Below, in pieces: positions 41,641 to 54,151 of a stretch of DNA of 64,000 nucleotides. The notes beneath the pieces were generated by a model, which was not told where the DNA came from, did not search any database, and saw only the letters and a list, made by a program, of their open reading frames with translations. Where the stretch lies: assembly GCA_013076295.1 (NCBI GenBank), contig RQOL01000651.1:62001-126000 (forward strand), in the 5' to 3' direction. Position numbers and translations under genes: made by a program. Numbering within the stretch: the stretch's first letter is position 1; each line of letters opens with the position of its first letter. The stretch comes from Sanderia malayensis. Lineage: Eukaryota > Cnidaria > Scyphozoa > Semaeostomeae > Pelagiidae.

Positions 41641-44600
41641 CAAAGATGCCTTTCATTTAGTTTTAGCTGTGCTTACGTGGATTCATTTGAAAATTGTGGG
41701 AATTAATTATAATATCGGATTCATTGTTAATTGTAGGTATAGATGTAATTATGAGTGAAAACATGTAAATAAAGGTCTACTTTATTATGTTTTAGCTGAA
41801 ATTACGTGGATTCATGTGTAAATTGTGGGAAGGAACATTAATATGGGATTCATGCTTAAGTTGTGGGAAGGAACGTTAATATCGGATTCATGTGTAAACT
41901 GTTGGAATGAGTGTCATTATCATCAGAGAAGAAGGGTAACCGAAGATGAATTCCATAAAGTTTTAGTTGTGATTACGTGGAGTCATTTGAAAATTGTGGG
42001 AATTATTTTTAATATCGGATTCATTGTAAATTGTGGGAATGAATGTTAATATCACTGAAAACCAGTAAGTATTAGTGTATTTTAAAGAGTGTGAACTGTA
42101 GTTTTGGGGATTTATGCGTAAATTGTGGGAAGGAACGCTAATATTGAATTCATGCTTAAATTGTGGGAATAAATGTTATTATCACTGAAAACAACTAAAT
42201 AGGGCGGTGTTTTAATACCTTTTAGCTGCAGTTACATGGGTTCATGCGTAAATTGTGGAAATGAGTGTCAATATAAATGAAAAGGCGTAGCCCAAGATGC
42301 ATTCCATATAGCTTTAGCTGTGGTTACGTGGAGTCATTTGAATATTGTGGGAATTAATTTTAATATCGGATTCATTTTTAAATTGTGGGAATGAATGTTA
42401 ATATCACGGAGAACAGGTAAATAAGGGAGTATTTTAATACCATTTAGCTGCCGTTACATGGACTCACGTGTAAATTGTGGGAATGAACGCTAATATTGGA
42501 TTGATGTTTAATTGGGGGGAATGAATGCTAATATCACTGAAAACATGTAAAGAAGGGTGTATTTTAATACGTTTTAGCTGTATTTACATGGATTTATGCG
42601 CAAATTGTGGGAATGGGTGTAAATATCATCAGTGAAAAGAGGTAACCAAAGATGCCTTCCAATTAGTTTTAGCTGTGCTCACGTGGAATCATTTGAAAGT
42701 TGTGGGATTGAATTTTAATATCGGATTTATTGTAAATTGTGGGAATAAATGTTAATATAACTAAAACATTTTAATAAAGGTGTACTTTATTTTGGTTTAG
42801 CTAAAAATACATGGATTGATGTGTAAATTGTGGGAATAAACATTAATATCGGATTCATGTTTAAACTGTGGGAATAAATGTTAAAATCATTGAAGGCAAG
42901 TAAGTAAGGGTGCATTTTAAGTCTTTCTAGCTGTATTTGCGTGGATCCATTTGTAAATTGAGGGAATAAACGTTAATATTGAATTCATGTTTAAATTGTG
43001 GGAATGAATGTTATTATCACTGAAAACAACTAAATAGGGCTGTATTTTAATACCTTTTAGCTGCACTTTACATGGGTTCATGCGTAAATTGTGGAAATTA
43101 GTGTCAATATAAATGAAAAGGCGTAACCAAAGATGCATTCCATATAGCTTTAGCTGTGGTTACGTGGATTCATTTGAAAATTGTGGGAATTAATTTTAAT
43201 ATCGGATTCATTGTAAATTGTGGGAATAGATGTAATTATCACTAAAAACATGTAGATAAAGGTGTAATTTATTATGTTTTAGCTGAAATTACGTGGATTA
43301 ATGTGTAAATTGTGGGAATATATAACAATATCATCAGTGAAAAGAGGTAACCAAAGATGCCTTCCAATTAGTTCTAGCTGTGCTTACGTGGATTCATTTG
43401 AAAATTGTGGGAATTAATTATAATATCAGATTCATTGTAAATTGTGGGAATGAATGTTAATATCACTGAAAACCAGTAAGTATTAGTGTATTTTAAAGAG
43501 TGTGAACTGTAGTTTTGGGGATTTATGCGTAAATTGTGGGAAGGAACGCTAATATTGAATTCATGTTTAAATTGTGGGAATAAATGTTATTATCACTGAA
43601 AACAACTAAATAGGGCGGTGTTTTAATACCTTTTAGCTGCAGTTACATGGGTTCATGCGTAAATTGTGGAAATGAGTGTCAATATAAATGAAAAGGCGTA
43701 ACCCAAGATGCATTCCATATAGCTTTAGCTGTGGTTACGTGGATTCATTTGAAAATTGTGGTAATTAATTTTAATATCGGATTCATTGTAAAATGTGGGA
43801 ATCGATGTAATCATCACTAAAAACATGTAGATAAAGGTGTAGTTTATTATGTTTTAGCTGAAATTACGTGGATTAATGTGTAAATTGTGAGAAAGAAGGT
43901 TATAATGGGATTCATGTGTAAATTATGGGAATCAACGTTAATATATGATTTATGTCTAAATTGTGGGAATGAATGTTAGCTAATATCACTGAAAACCAGT
44001 AAATAAGGGGGTATTTTAAATAGTGTGAGCAATAGTTATTGGGACTCACGCGTAAATTGTGGGAAGGAACGTTAATATCGGATTCATGTGTAAATTGTGG
44101 GAATAAATGTTAATATCACTGAAAACAAGTAAATAAGGGTGTTTTTTAATACTTTTTGGCTGCAGTTACATGAATTCATTCGTAAATTTTGGGAATGGGT
44201 GTCAATATCAGTGAAAAGACTTAACCAAAGATGCATTCCATATAGCTTTAGCTGTGGTTACGTGGATTCATTTGAAAGTTGTGGGAATGAATTTTAATAT
44301 CGGATTCATTGTGAAATGTGGTGATATATCTTATTATCATTAAGAACAAGTAAATAAAGGTGCACTTTAATTTGTTTTAGATGAAATTACGTCAACTCAT
44401 GTGTAAATTGTGAGAATGAACGTTATTATGGGATTCATGCGTAAGTTGTGGGAAGAAACGTTAATAACGGCTCATGTGTAAATTGTGGGAATAAATGTTA
44501 ATATCACTGAAAACAAGTAAATAAGGGTGTTTTTTAATACCTTTTAGCTGCAGTTACTTGGATTCATGCGTAAATTGAGAGAATGGGTGTCAATATCAGT

Positions 44601-45616
44601 GAATAGACGTAACCAAAGATGCATTTCAAATAGTTTTAGTTGTGGTTACGTGGGTTCATTTGAAAATCGTGGCAATTAATTTTAATATCGGATTCATTGT
44701 AAATTGTGGGAATAGTTGTAATTATCACTAAAAACATGTAAATAAAGGTCTACTTTATTTTGTTTTAGCTGAAATTACGTGGATTCATGTGTAAATTGTT
44801 GGAATTAGTAACATAATCATCAGTGAAAAGAGGTAACCAAAGATGCCTTTCAATTAGTTTTAGCTGTGCTTACGTGGATTCATTTGAAAATTGTGGGAAT
44901 TAATTTTAATATCGGATTGATTGTAAATTGTGGGAATAGATGTAATTATGATTGAAAACATGTAAATAAAGGTCTACTTTATTATGTTTTAGCTGAAATT
45001 ACGTGGATTCATGTGTAAATTGTGGGAAGGAACATTAAAATGGGATTCATGCGTAAGTTGTGGGAAGGAACGTTAATATCGGATTCATGTGTAAACTTTT
45101 GGAATGAGTGTCATTATGATCAGAGAAGAAGGGTAACCGAAGATGAATTCCATAAAGTTTTAGTTGTGATTACGTGGAGTCATTTGAAAATTGTGGGAAT
45201 TATTTTTAATATCGGATTCATTGTAAATTGTGGGAATGAATGTTAATATCACTGAAAACCAGTAAGTATTAGTGTATTTTAAAGAGTGTGAACTGTAGTT
45301 TTGGGGATTCATGCTTAAATTGTGGGAATAAATGTTATTATCACTGAAAACAACTAAATAGGGCGGTGTTTTAATACCTTTTAGCTGCAGTTACATGGGT
45401 TCATGCGTAAATTGTGGAAATGAGTGTCAATATAAATGAAAAGGCGTAACCCAAGATGCATTCCATATAGCTTTAGCTGTGGTTACGTGGATTCATTTGA
45501 AAATTGTGGGAATTAATTTTAATATCGGATTCATTGTAAATTGTGGGAATCGATGTAATTATCACTAAAAACATGTAGATAAAGGTGTAATTTATTATGT
45601 TTTAGCTGAAATTACG
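41641..45616. repeat. Satellite, class B HOR copies
   Basis: GAGAAAGAAGG variants at 40,693, 43,889 and 45,637 give copies of 3,196 and 1,748 bp, shorter than the 3,903-bp class-B parent. The class-B block is present near 44,060-44,430. The junction near 42,030-42,060 and the one near 45,235-45,260 both pass from an AATTGTGGGAATTATTTTTA core to the CACTGAAAACCAGTAAGTATTAG linker, so one rearranged junction has itself been duplicated. Confidence 0.8.
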
Positions 45617-47140
45617 TGGATTAATGTGTAAATTGTGAGAAAGAAGGTTATAATGGGATTCATGTGTAAATTATGGGAATCAACGTTAATATCTGATTTA
45701 TGTCTAAATTGTGGGAATGAATGTTAGCTAATATCACTGAAAACCAGTAAATAAGGGGGTATTTTAAATAGTGTGAGCAATAGTTATTGGGACTCACGCG
45801 TAAATTGTCGGAAGGAACGTTAATATCGGATTCATGTGTAAATTGTGGGAATAAATGTTAATATCACTGAAAACAAGTAAATAAGGGTGTTTTTTAATAC
45901 TTTTTGGCTGCAGTTACATGAATTCATTCCTAAATTTTGGGAATGGGTGTCAATATCAGTGAAAAGACTTAACCAAAGATGCATTCCATATAGCTTTAGC
46001 TGTGGTTACGTGGATTCATTTGAAAATTGTGGGAATTAATTTTAATATCGGATTCATTGTAAATTGTGGGAACAGATGTAATTATCACTAAAAACATGTA
46101 GATAAAGTTGCAATTTATTATGTTTTAGCTGAAATTACGTGGATAATTGTGTAATTTGTGAGAAAGAAGGTTATAATGGGATTCATATGTAAATTATGGG
46201 AATGAACGTTAATATCTGATTTATGTCTAAATTGTGGGAATGAATGTTAGCTAATATCACTGAAAACCAGTAAATAAAGGGGTATTTTAAATAGTGTGAG
46301 CAGTAGTTATGGGGACTCACGCGTAAATTGTGGGAAGGAACGTTAATATCGGATTCATGTGTAAATTGTGGGAATAAATGTTAATATCACTGAAAACAAG
46401 TAAATAAGGGTGTTTTTTAATACTTTTTAGCTGCAGTTACATGGATTCATGCGTAAATTTTGGGAATGGGTGTCAATATCAGTGAAAAGACTTAACCAAA
46501 GATGCATTCCATATAGCTTTAGCTGTGGTTACGTGGATTAATTTGAAAATTGGGGGAATTAATTTTAATATCGGATTCATTGTAAATTGTGGGAACAGAT
46601 GTAATTATCACTAAAAACATGTAGATAAAGGTGTAATTTATTATGTTTTAGCTGAAATTACGTGGATTAATGTGTAATTTGTGAGAAAGAAGGTTATAAT
46701 GGGATTCATGTGTAAATTATGGGAATCAACGTTAATATCTGATGTATGTCTAAATTGTGGGAATGAATGTTAGCTAATATCACTGAAAACCAGTAAATAA
46801 GGGGGTATTTTAAATAGTGTGAGCAATAGTTATTGGGACTCACGCGTAAATTGTGGGAAGGAACGTTAATATCGGATTCATGTGTAAATTGTGGGAATAA
46901 ATGTTAATATCACTGAAAACAAGTAAATAAGGGTGTTTTTTAATACTTTTTAGCTGCAGTTACATGGATTCATGTGTAAAATTTGGGAATTGGTGTCAAT
47001 ATCAGTGAAAAGACTTAACCAAAGACGCATTCCATATAGCTTTAGCTTTGGTTACGTGGTTTCATTTGAAAATTGTGGGAATTAATTTTAATATCGGATT
47101 CATTGTAAATGTGGGAACAGATGTAATTATCACTAAAAAC
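45617..47140. repeat. 523-bp HOR modules, three tandem copies
   Basis: The GAGAAAGAAGG variant occurs at 45,637, 46,160 and 46,683 at 523-bp spacing. The third copy leaves the pattern near 47,105-47,150, where the core lacks one base (TGTAAATGTGGGAAC) and the linker changes to CATGTAAATTAAGG. Confidence 0.9.
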
Positions 47141-49154
47141 ATGTAAATTAAGGTCTACTTTATTATGTTTTACCTGAAATTACGTGTATTCATGTGTAAA
47201 TTGTGGGAATAAGTAACAATATCATCAGTGAAAAGAGGTAACCAAAGATGCCTTCCAACTAGTTTTAGCTGTGGTTACGTGGATTCATTTGAAAATTGTG
47301 GGAATTAATTATAATATCAGATTCATTGTAAATTGTGGGAATGAATGTTAATATCACTGAACACCAGTAAGTATTAGTGTATTTTAAAGAGTGCGAACTG
47401 TAGTTTTTGGGACTTATGCCTAAATTGTGGGAAAGAACGTTACTATCGGAATCATGTGTAAATTTTGGGAATGAAAGTTAATATGGGATTCATGTGTAAA
47501 TTGTTGGAATGAACGTTAATATCGGATTTATTTTAATATTTGTGGAATTAATGTTAATATCACTAAAAACCAGTGAATATGGGTGTGTTTTAATTAGTGT
47601 GTGCTGTAGTTATGGGGATTCTTGCGTAAATTGTGGGAAGGAACATTAATATCGGATTCATTTTTAAATTGTGGGAATGAATGTTAATATCACGGAGAAC
47701 AGGTAAATAAGGGAGTATTTTAATACCATTTAGCTGCCGTTACATGGACTCACGTGTAAATTGTTGGAATGAACGCTAATATTGGATTGATGTTTAATTG
47801 GGGGGAATGAATGCTAATATCACTGAAAACAAGTAAAGAAGGGTGTATTTTAATACGTTTTAGCTGTATTTACATGGATTTATGCGCAAATTGTGGGAAT
47901 GGGTGTAAATATCATCAGTGAAAAGAGGTAACCAAAGATGCCTTCCAATTAGTTTTAGCTGTGCTCACGTGGAATCATTTGAAAGTTGTGGGATTGAATT
48001 TTAATATCGGATTTATTGTAAATTGTGGGAATAAATGTTAATATAACTGAAACATTTTAATAAAGGTGTACTTTATTTTGGTTTAGCTAAAAATACATGG
48101 ATTGATGTGTAAATTGTGGGAATAAACATTAATATCGGATTCATGTTTAAACTGTGGGAATAAATGTTAAAATCATTGAAGGCAAGTAAGTAAGGGTGCA
48201 TTTTAAGTCTTTCAAGCTGTATTTGCGTGGATCCATTTGTAAATTGAGGGAATAAACGTTAATATTGAATTCATGTTTAAATTGTGGGAATGAATGTTAT
48301 TATCACTGAAAACAACTAAATAGGGCTGTATTTTAATACCTTTTAGCTGCACTTTACATGGGTTCATGCGTAAATTGTTGAAATTAGTGTCAATATAAAT
48401 GAAAAGGCGTAACCAAAGATGCATTCCATATAGCTTTAGCTGTGGTTACGTGGATTCATTTGAAAATTGTGGGAATTAATTTTAATATCGGATTCATTGC
48501 AAATTGTGGCAATAGATGTAATTATCACTAAAAACATGTACATAAAGGTGTAATTTATTATGTTTTAGCTGAAATTACGTTGATTAATGTGTAAATTGTG
48601 GGAATAAGTAACAATATCATCAGTGAAAAGAGGTATCCAAAGATGCCTTCCAATTAGTTTTAGCTGTGCTTACGTGGATTCATTTGAAAATTGTGGGAAT
48701 TAATTATAATATCAGATTCATTGTAAATTTTGGGAATGAATGTTAATATCACTGAAAACCAGTAAGTATTAGTGTATTTTAAAGAGTGTGAACTGTAGTT
48801 ATTGGGATTTATGCGTAAATTGTGGGAAGGAACGCTAATATTGAATTCATGTTTAAATTGTGGGAATGAATGTTATTATCACTGAAAACAACTAAATAGG
48901 GCGGTGTTTTAATACCTTTTAGCTGCAGTTACATGGGTTCATGCGTAAATTGTGGAAATGAGTGTCAATATAAATGAAAAGGCGTAACCCAAGATGCATT
49001 CCATATAGCTTTAGCTGTGGTTACGTGGATTCATTTGAAAATTGTGGGAATTAATTTTAATATCGGATTCATTGTAAATTGTGGGAATAGATGTAATTAT
49101 CACTAAAAACATGTAGATAAAGGTGTAATTTATTATGTTTTAGCTGAAATTACG
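47141..49154. repeat. Satellite, 3.5-kb-type landmarks
   Basis: Core/linker satellite in reference HOR order: GAACTGTAG linker near 47,394, GTGTGCTGTAGTTATGG near 47,600, GTGCTCACGTGG near 47,961, the GGATCC core near 48,228 and GGAACGCTAATATTGAATTC near 48,829. No other sequence was seen. Confidence 0.8.
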
Positions 49155-50960
49155 TGGATTAATGTGTAAATTGTGAGAAAGAAGGTTATAATGGGATTCA
49201 TGTGTTAATTATGGGAATCAACGTTAATATCTGATTTTTGTCTAAATTGTGAGAATGAATGTTAGCTAATATCACTGAAAACCAGTAAATAAGGGGGTAT
49301 TTTAATTAGTGTGAGCAGTAGTTATGGGGACTCGTGCGTAAATTGTGGGAAGGAACGCTAATATCGGATTCATGTGTAAATTGTGGGAATAAATGTTAAT
49401 ATCACTGAAAACAAGTAAATAAAGGTGTTTTTTAATACCTTTTAGCTGCAGTTACATGGATTCATGCGTAATTTTTGGGAATGGGTGTCAATATCAGTGA
49501 AAAGACTTAACCAAAGATGCATTCCATATAGCTTTAGCTGTGGTTACGTGGATTCATTTGAAAATTGTGGGAATTAATTTTAATATCGGATTCATTGTAA
49601 ATTGTGGGAACAGCTGTAATTATCACTAAAAACATGTAGATAAAGGTGTAATTTATTATGTTTTAGCTGAAATTACGTGGATTAATGTGTAATTTGTGAG
49701 AAAGAAGGTTATAATGGGATTCATGTGTAAATTATGGGAATCAACGTCAATATCTGATTTATGTCTGAATTGTGGGAATTAATGTTAGCTAATATCACTG
49801 AAAACCAGTAAATAAGGGGGTATTTTAAATAGTGTGAGCAGTAGTTATTGGGACTCACGAGTAAATTGTGGGAAGGAACGTTAATATCGGATTCATGTGT
49901 AAATTGTGGGAATAAATGTTAATATCACTGAAAACAAGTAAATAAGGGTGTTTTTTAATACTTTTTAGCTGCAGTTACATGGATTCATGTGTAAATTTTG
50001 GGAATGGGTGTCAATATCAGTGAAAAGACTTAACCAAAGATGCATTCCATATAGCTTTAGCTGTGGTTACGTGGATTCATTTGAAAATTGTGGGAATTAA
50101 TTTTAACATCGGATTCATTGTAAATTGTGGGAATAGATGTAATTATCACTAAAAACATGTAGATAAAGGTGTAATTTATTATGTTTTAGCTGAAATTACG
50201 TGGATTAATCTGTAAATTGTGAGAAAGAAGGTTATAATGGGATTCAAGTGTAAATTATGGGAATGAACGGTAATATCTGATTTATGTCTAAATTGTGGGA
50301 ATGAATGTTAGCTAATATCACTGAAAACCAGTAAATAAGGGGGTATTTTAAATAGTGTGAGCAGTAGTTATGGGGACTCATGCGTAAATTGTGGGAAGGA
50401 ACGTTAATATCGGATTCATGTGTAAATTGTGGGAATAAATGTTAATATCACTGACAACAAGTAAATAGGGGTGTTTTTTAATACCTTTTAGCTGCAGTTA
50501 CTTGGATTCATGCGTAAATTGTGAGAATGGGTGTCAATATCAGTGAAAAGACTTAAGCAAAGATGCATTCCATATAGCTTTAGCTGTGGTTACGTGGATT
50601 CATTTGAAAATTGTGGGAATTAATTTCAATATCGGATTCATTGTAAATTGTGGGAATAGATGTAATTATCACTAAAAACATGTAGATAAAGGTGTAATTT
50701 ATTATGTTTTAGCTGAAATTTCGTGGATTAATGTGTAAATTGTGAGAAAGAAGGTTATAATGGGATTCATGTGTAAATTATGGGAATGAACGTTAATATC
50801 TGATTTATGTCTAAATTGTGGGAATGAATGTTAGCTAATATCACTGAAAACCAGTAAATAAGGGGGTATTTTAAATAGTGTGAGCAGTAGTTATGGGGAC
50901 TCATGCGTAAATTGTGGGAAGGAACGTTAATATCGGATTCATGTGTAAATTGTGGGAATG
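49155..50960. repeat. 523-bp HOR modules, about 3.4 tandem copies
   Basis: The GAGAAAGAAGG variant occurs at 49,175, 49,698, 50,221 and 50,744, each 523 bp apart. This is the longest run of the module in the window. The fourth copy ends near 50,960, where an extra core (ATCGGTTTCATGTTGAAATT) appears. Confidence 0.9.
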
Positions 50961-52028
50961 AACGTTAATATCGGTTTCATGTTGAAATTGTGGGAATGAA
51001 TGTTAATATCACTGAAAACAAATAAATAACGGTGTATTTTAAATAGTGTGTGCTATAGTTATGGGGATTCTTGCGTAAATTGTGGGAAGGAACATTAATA
51101 TCGGATTCATTTTTAAATTGTGGGAATGAATGTTAATATCACGGAGAACAGGTAAATAAGGGAGTATTTTAATACCATTTAGCTGCCGTTACATGGACTC
51201 ACGTGTAAATTGTGGGAATGAACGCTAATATTGGATTGATGTTTAATTGGCGGGAATGAATGCTAATATCACTGAAAACAAGTAAAGAAGGGTGTATTTT
51301 AATACGTTTTAGCTGTATTTACATGGATTTATGCGCAAATTGTGGGAATGGGTGTAAATATCATCAGTGAAAAGAGGTAACCAAAGATGCCTTCCAAATA
51401 GTTTTAGCTGTGCTCACGTGGATTCATTTGAAAGTTGTGGGATTGAATTTTAATATCGGATTTATTGTAAATTGTGGGAATAAATGTTAATATAACTGAA
51501 ACATTTTAATAAAGGTGTACTTTATTTTGGTTTAGCTAAAAATACATGGATTGATGTGTAAATTGTGGGAATAAACATTAATATCGGATTCATGTTTAAA
51601 CTGTGGGAATAAATGTTAAAATCATTGAAGGCAAGTAAGTAAGGGTGCATTTTAAGTCTTTCTAGCTGTAATTGCGTGGATCCATTTGTAAATTGAGGGA
51701 ATAAACGTTAATATTGAATTCATGTTTAAATTGTGGGAATGAATGTTATTATCACTGAAAACAACTAAATAGGGCTGTATTTTAATACCTTTTAGCTGCA
51801 CTTTACATGGGTTCATGCGTAAATTGTGGAAATTAGTGTCAATATAAATGAAAAGGCGTAACCAAAGATGCATTCCATATAGCTTTAGCTGTGGTTACGT
51901 GGATTCATTTGAAAATTGTGGGAATTAATTTTAATATCGGATTCATTGTAAATTGTGGGAACAGATGTAATTATCACTAAAAACATGTAGATAAAGGTGT
52001 AATTTATTATGTTTTAGCTGAAATTACG
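50961..52028. repeat. Satellite between two 523-bp module arrays
   Basis: Core/linker satellite carrying late landmarks of the 3.5-kb HOR: the CACGGAGAACAGG linker near 51,133, GTGCTCACGTGG near 51,411 and the GGATCC core near 51,677. It then re-enters the 523-bp module pattern. Confidence 0.8.
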
Positions 52029-52907
52029 TGGATTAATCTGTAAATTGTGAGAAAGAAGGTTATAATGGGATTCAAGTGTAAATTATGGGAATGAACGTTA
52101 ATATCTGATTTATGTCTAAATTGTGGGAATGAATGTCAGCTAATATCACTGAAAACCAGTAAATAAGGGGGTATTTTAAATAGTGTGAGCAGTAGTTATG
52201 GGGACTCATGCGTAAATTGTGGGAAGGAACGTTAATATCGGATTCATGTGTAAATTGTGGAAATAAATGTTAATATCACTGAAAACAAGTAAATAAGGGT
52301 GTTTTTTAATACCTTTTAGCTGCAGTTACATGGATTCATGCGTAAAATTTGGGAATTGGTGTCAATATCAGTGAAAAGACTTAACCAAAGATGCATTCCA
52401 TATAGCTTTAGCTGTGGTTACGTGGATTCATTTGAAAATTGTGGGAATTAATTTTAATATCGGATTCATTGTAAATTGTGGGAACAGATGTAATTATCAC
52501 TAAAAACATGTAGATAAAGGTGTAATTTATTATGTTTTAGCTGAAATTACGTGGATTAATCTGTAAATTGTGAGAAAGAAGGTTATAATGGGATTCAAGT
52601 GTAAATTATGGGAATGAACGTTAATATCTGATTTATGTCTAAATTGTGGGAATGAATGTCAGCTAATATCACTGAAAACCAGTAAATAAGGGGGTATTTT
52701 AAATAGTGTGAGCAGTAGTTATGGGGACTCATGCGTAAATTGTGGGAAGGAACGTTAATATCGGATTCATGTGTAAATTGTGGAAATAAATGTTAATATC
52801 ACTGAAAACAAGTAAATAAGGGTGTTTTTTAATACCTTTTAGCTGCAGTTACATGGATTCATGCGTAAATTTTGGGAATGGGTGTCAATATCAGTGAAAA
52901 GACTTAA
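52029..52907. repeat. 523-bp HOR modules, second copy cut by the island
   Basis: The GAGAAAGAAGG variant occurs at 52,049 and 52,572. The two copies share the private variants GATTAATCTGTAAATTG and GAATGTCAGCTAATATC and are nearly identical. A module parsed here is 38+38+42 (three cores), 54, 38+38, 54, 38, 54, 38+37, 54, total 523. The second copy stops at 52,907, inside its third linker, after GTGAAAAGACTTAA. Confidence 0.9.
52903..52907. other. Left island junction, CTTAA shared with satellite and LINE
   Basis: Satellite reads GTGAAAAGACTTAA up to here and island sequence GATGTACCTGG follows. Intact satellite linkers continue as CTTAACCAAAGATGC (for example near 52,380). The LINE predicted by joining the two island ends also reads CTTAAG here, so the five bases belong to both partners. 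Confidence 0.85.
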
Positions 52908-53590
52908 GATGTACCTGGGGCTCGGTGTCGAGAAATGGTCAATTAGCGTTCTAGTTGTTGTCTGCACATTTTGCTCATTTGTTGTAACAGCGACCCTGAT
53001 GTATTTATTTATTAGCCCGGTCAAACTGAAACTCAGAATATATCATTTTGAGCCTATTGGCTTTTGTATTTTGATTATTTTTCAGGTCACAGTTAGTATC
53101 GCCAATCAATATCATTTCCTTGTCCTCTTTGCCTAATTCCTTTAATACACGCCTTAGATTGTCAAGTGATGTGTCGTCTACTCCTGGGGTTGGAGGGCGG
53201 TACAAGCACATGACTAGGAAAGGTTTGGCGTGATTTGCCGTGAATTCGAGTGCAAGAAGTTCTAATTTGTCACTTTTGATCTTAAGAATGGGATCGGAGA
53301 TGTTCTCCTTCACGTACATTGCCACTCCTCCACCATTGGCATTACGGTCATTTCTATAAATATTATAACCGTTAATGTTCACATCGGAATCCCTAACTGT
53401 TTCATCTAAAGGAGTTTCGTTCAGGCCGATAATATCAATATTATTATCAGCGAGCACGATCTCGAGCTCTCTTATATGTTTTCTGAGGGAGACTATGTTC
53501 AGAAACGTTATGTTCAGAAACTGTACTAAGTTTTTAAAATTAGTAACGTGGCGAAGCCAATCATAACTATTCAGTAAAATGAGCATATAA
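52908..53590 (-). pseudogene. LINE endonuclease domain, N-terminal part (broken)
   Basis: This is the start of an AP-endonuclease-like (EEP) domain of a non-LTR retrotransposon, the enzyme that nicks target DNA for target-primed reverse transcription. In the 193-codon frame ending at 53,005 the expected residues are visible: N30 in N-I-V-S-L, E57 in G-L-N-E-T, Y129-R130-P-P, and D163-x-N165 in I-G-D-T-N-C-D. An extra T near 53,023-53,025 shifts the frame. The alternative frame continues L-I-N-K-Y-I-R-V-A-V-T-T and ends P-R-Y-I-L at the island edge. The catalytic D-H pair is missing here and lies at the other end of the island (near 60,420). A small duplication of TATGTTCAGAAAC near 53,490-53,520 marks the region before the domain. 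The family is probably CR1/L2-like; the clade call is from memory of the motif style. Confidence 0.88.
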
Positions 53591-53871
53591 TAATACTTTA
53601 AAGATTAGAATGCTTTTTGAGATTTTTAATAGAAAGAATCAACGTGCTTGTTGGAATTCAAAATGCGAAGTTCTAGCTGCGAAGTTTTGTCCGCCATTTG
53701 TTGGATAATGGCTGGCTTGAAATTTTTGCTTTACCTCCTCACCCGCTATACAGAGGGACATGAAGAACACGAGGACCATTCTCAAAGGCATCAAGAACAC
53801 GGTAATGAAATTCGATTTGTGGTCACCAAGTAACGTTTTTACTTGAGAATGTGAATAAAACAGCCTGCTCG

Positions 53872-53956
53872 TATATATAAAAAGCTCAGATTCAATTATA
53901 ATTCAATTATATAATTCAATCAAATATAATTCAATTCAGTATTCAGTCAGTCAGTG
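53872..53956. repeat. TATA-like string and TTCAATTATA simple repeat
   Basis: TATATATAAAA is followed by four or five degenerate copies of TTCAATTATAA and then three CAGT units. It could be a core promoter with an initiator, but no coding frame that obviously starts downstream supports that. It may be only a decayed microsatellite. Confidence 0.4.
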
Positions 53957-54074
53957 TGGTACACGTGCGCATCAGTTCCTTGGTCGTTCCGTAGTCAATC
54001 CGCATGTTCCGCGCTCGTTCTGCTAGTTCCTCCTTTTAGTAACTACGCTTTGTTCACAATTGATTTGATGTTTG

Positions 54075-54103
54075 ATGGCGTCATATTCCAGATATGATGC
54101 CAT
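54075..54103. other. Hairpin 1 (12-bp arms, one mismatch)
   Basis: ATGGCGTCATAT is followed by the loop TCCAG and ATATGATGCCAT. The arms pair with one G/A mismatch. The loop-side string CCAGATATGAT also occurs in the next hairpin. Confidence 0.7.
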
Positions 54104-54113
54104 GAAACGCTGA

Positions 54114-54151
54114 CAATATGGATCATCTCATGCCAGATATGATCCATATTG
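54114..54151. other. Hairpin 2 (13-bp perfect arms)
   Basis: CAATATGGATCAT and ATGATCCATATTG are perfect reverse complements around a 12-base loop, CTCATGCCAGAT. The element lies 10 bp after hairpin 1 and shares its CCAGATATGAT segment, so the two look like diverged copies of one inverted-repeat unit. Confidence 0.75.

Larger units (their letters stand above)
1..52907. repeat. Satellite array, left block (38-bp core / 54-bp linker)
   Basis: The whole stretch is one AT-rich tandem satellite with no unrelated DNA that I could find. The core is 38 bp (37-42 in variants), starts GGATTCAT, contains TGTAAATTGTGGGAAT and ends GTTAATATC or a close variant. Cores stand in runs of one to three. Runs are separated by a 54-bp linker that usually starts ACTGAAAACA and ends near TTAGCTG plus TTACGT or TTACAT. 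Four linker types checked by hand at 52,100-52,560 are each 54 bp. There is no start, intron or codon pattern suggesting a gene. I infer heterochromatin, possibly centromeric or pericentromeric; nothing in the sequence proves the location. Confidence 0.97.

Noticed and set aside
24444..45246. Plus-strand frames of 74-77 codons at 24,444, 27,390, 41,825 and 45,022, and minus frames of 64 codons at 25,326 and 31,972
   Set aside because: They are also satellite read-throughs. They appear only where HOR variants happen to lack stops.
3425..51873. Eleven near-identical minus-strand open frames of 70-73 codons, such as 3,425-3,646, 6,751-6,972, 13,072-13,293 and 51,652-51,873
   Set aside because: They are the 38/54-bp repeat read through one GGATCC-containing HOR segment. 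Their identity follows from HOR similarity, not selection on protein; there is no promoter or domain, and the peptide is itself the repeat translated.
1..52907. CRISPR-like array (regular repeats and spacers)
   Set aside because: Both core and linker are repetitive, there are no unique spacers, and the sequence is clearly eukaryotic satellite.
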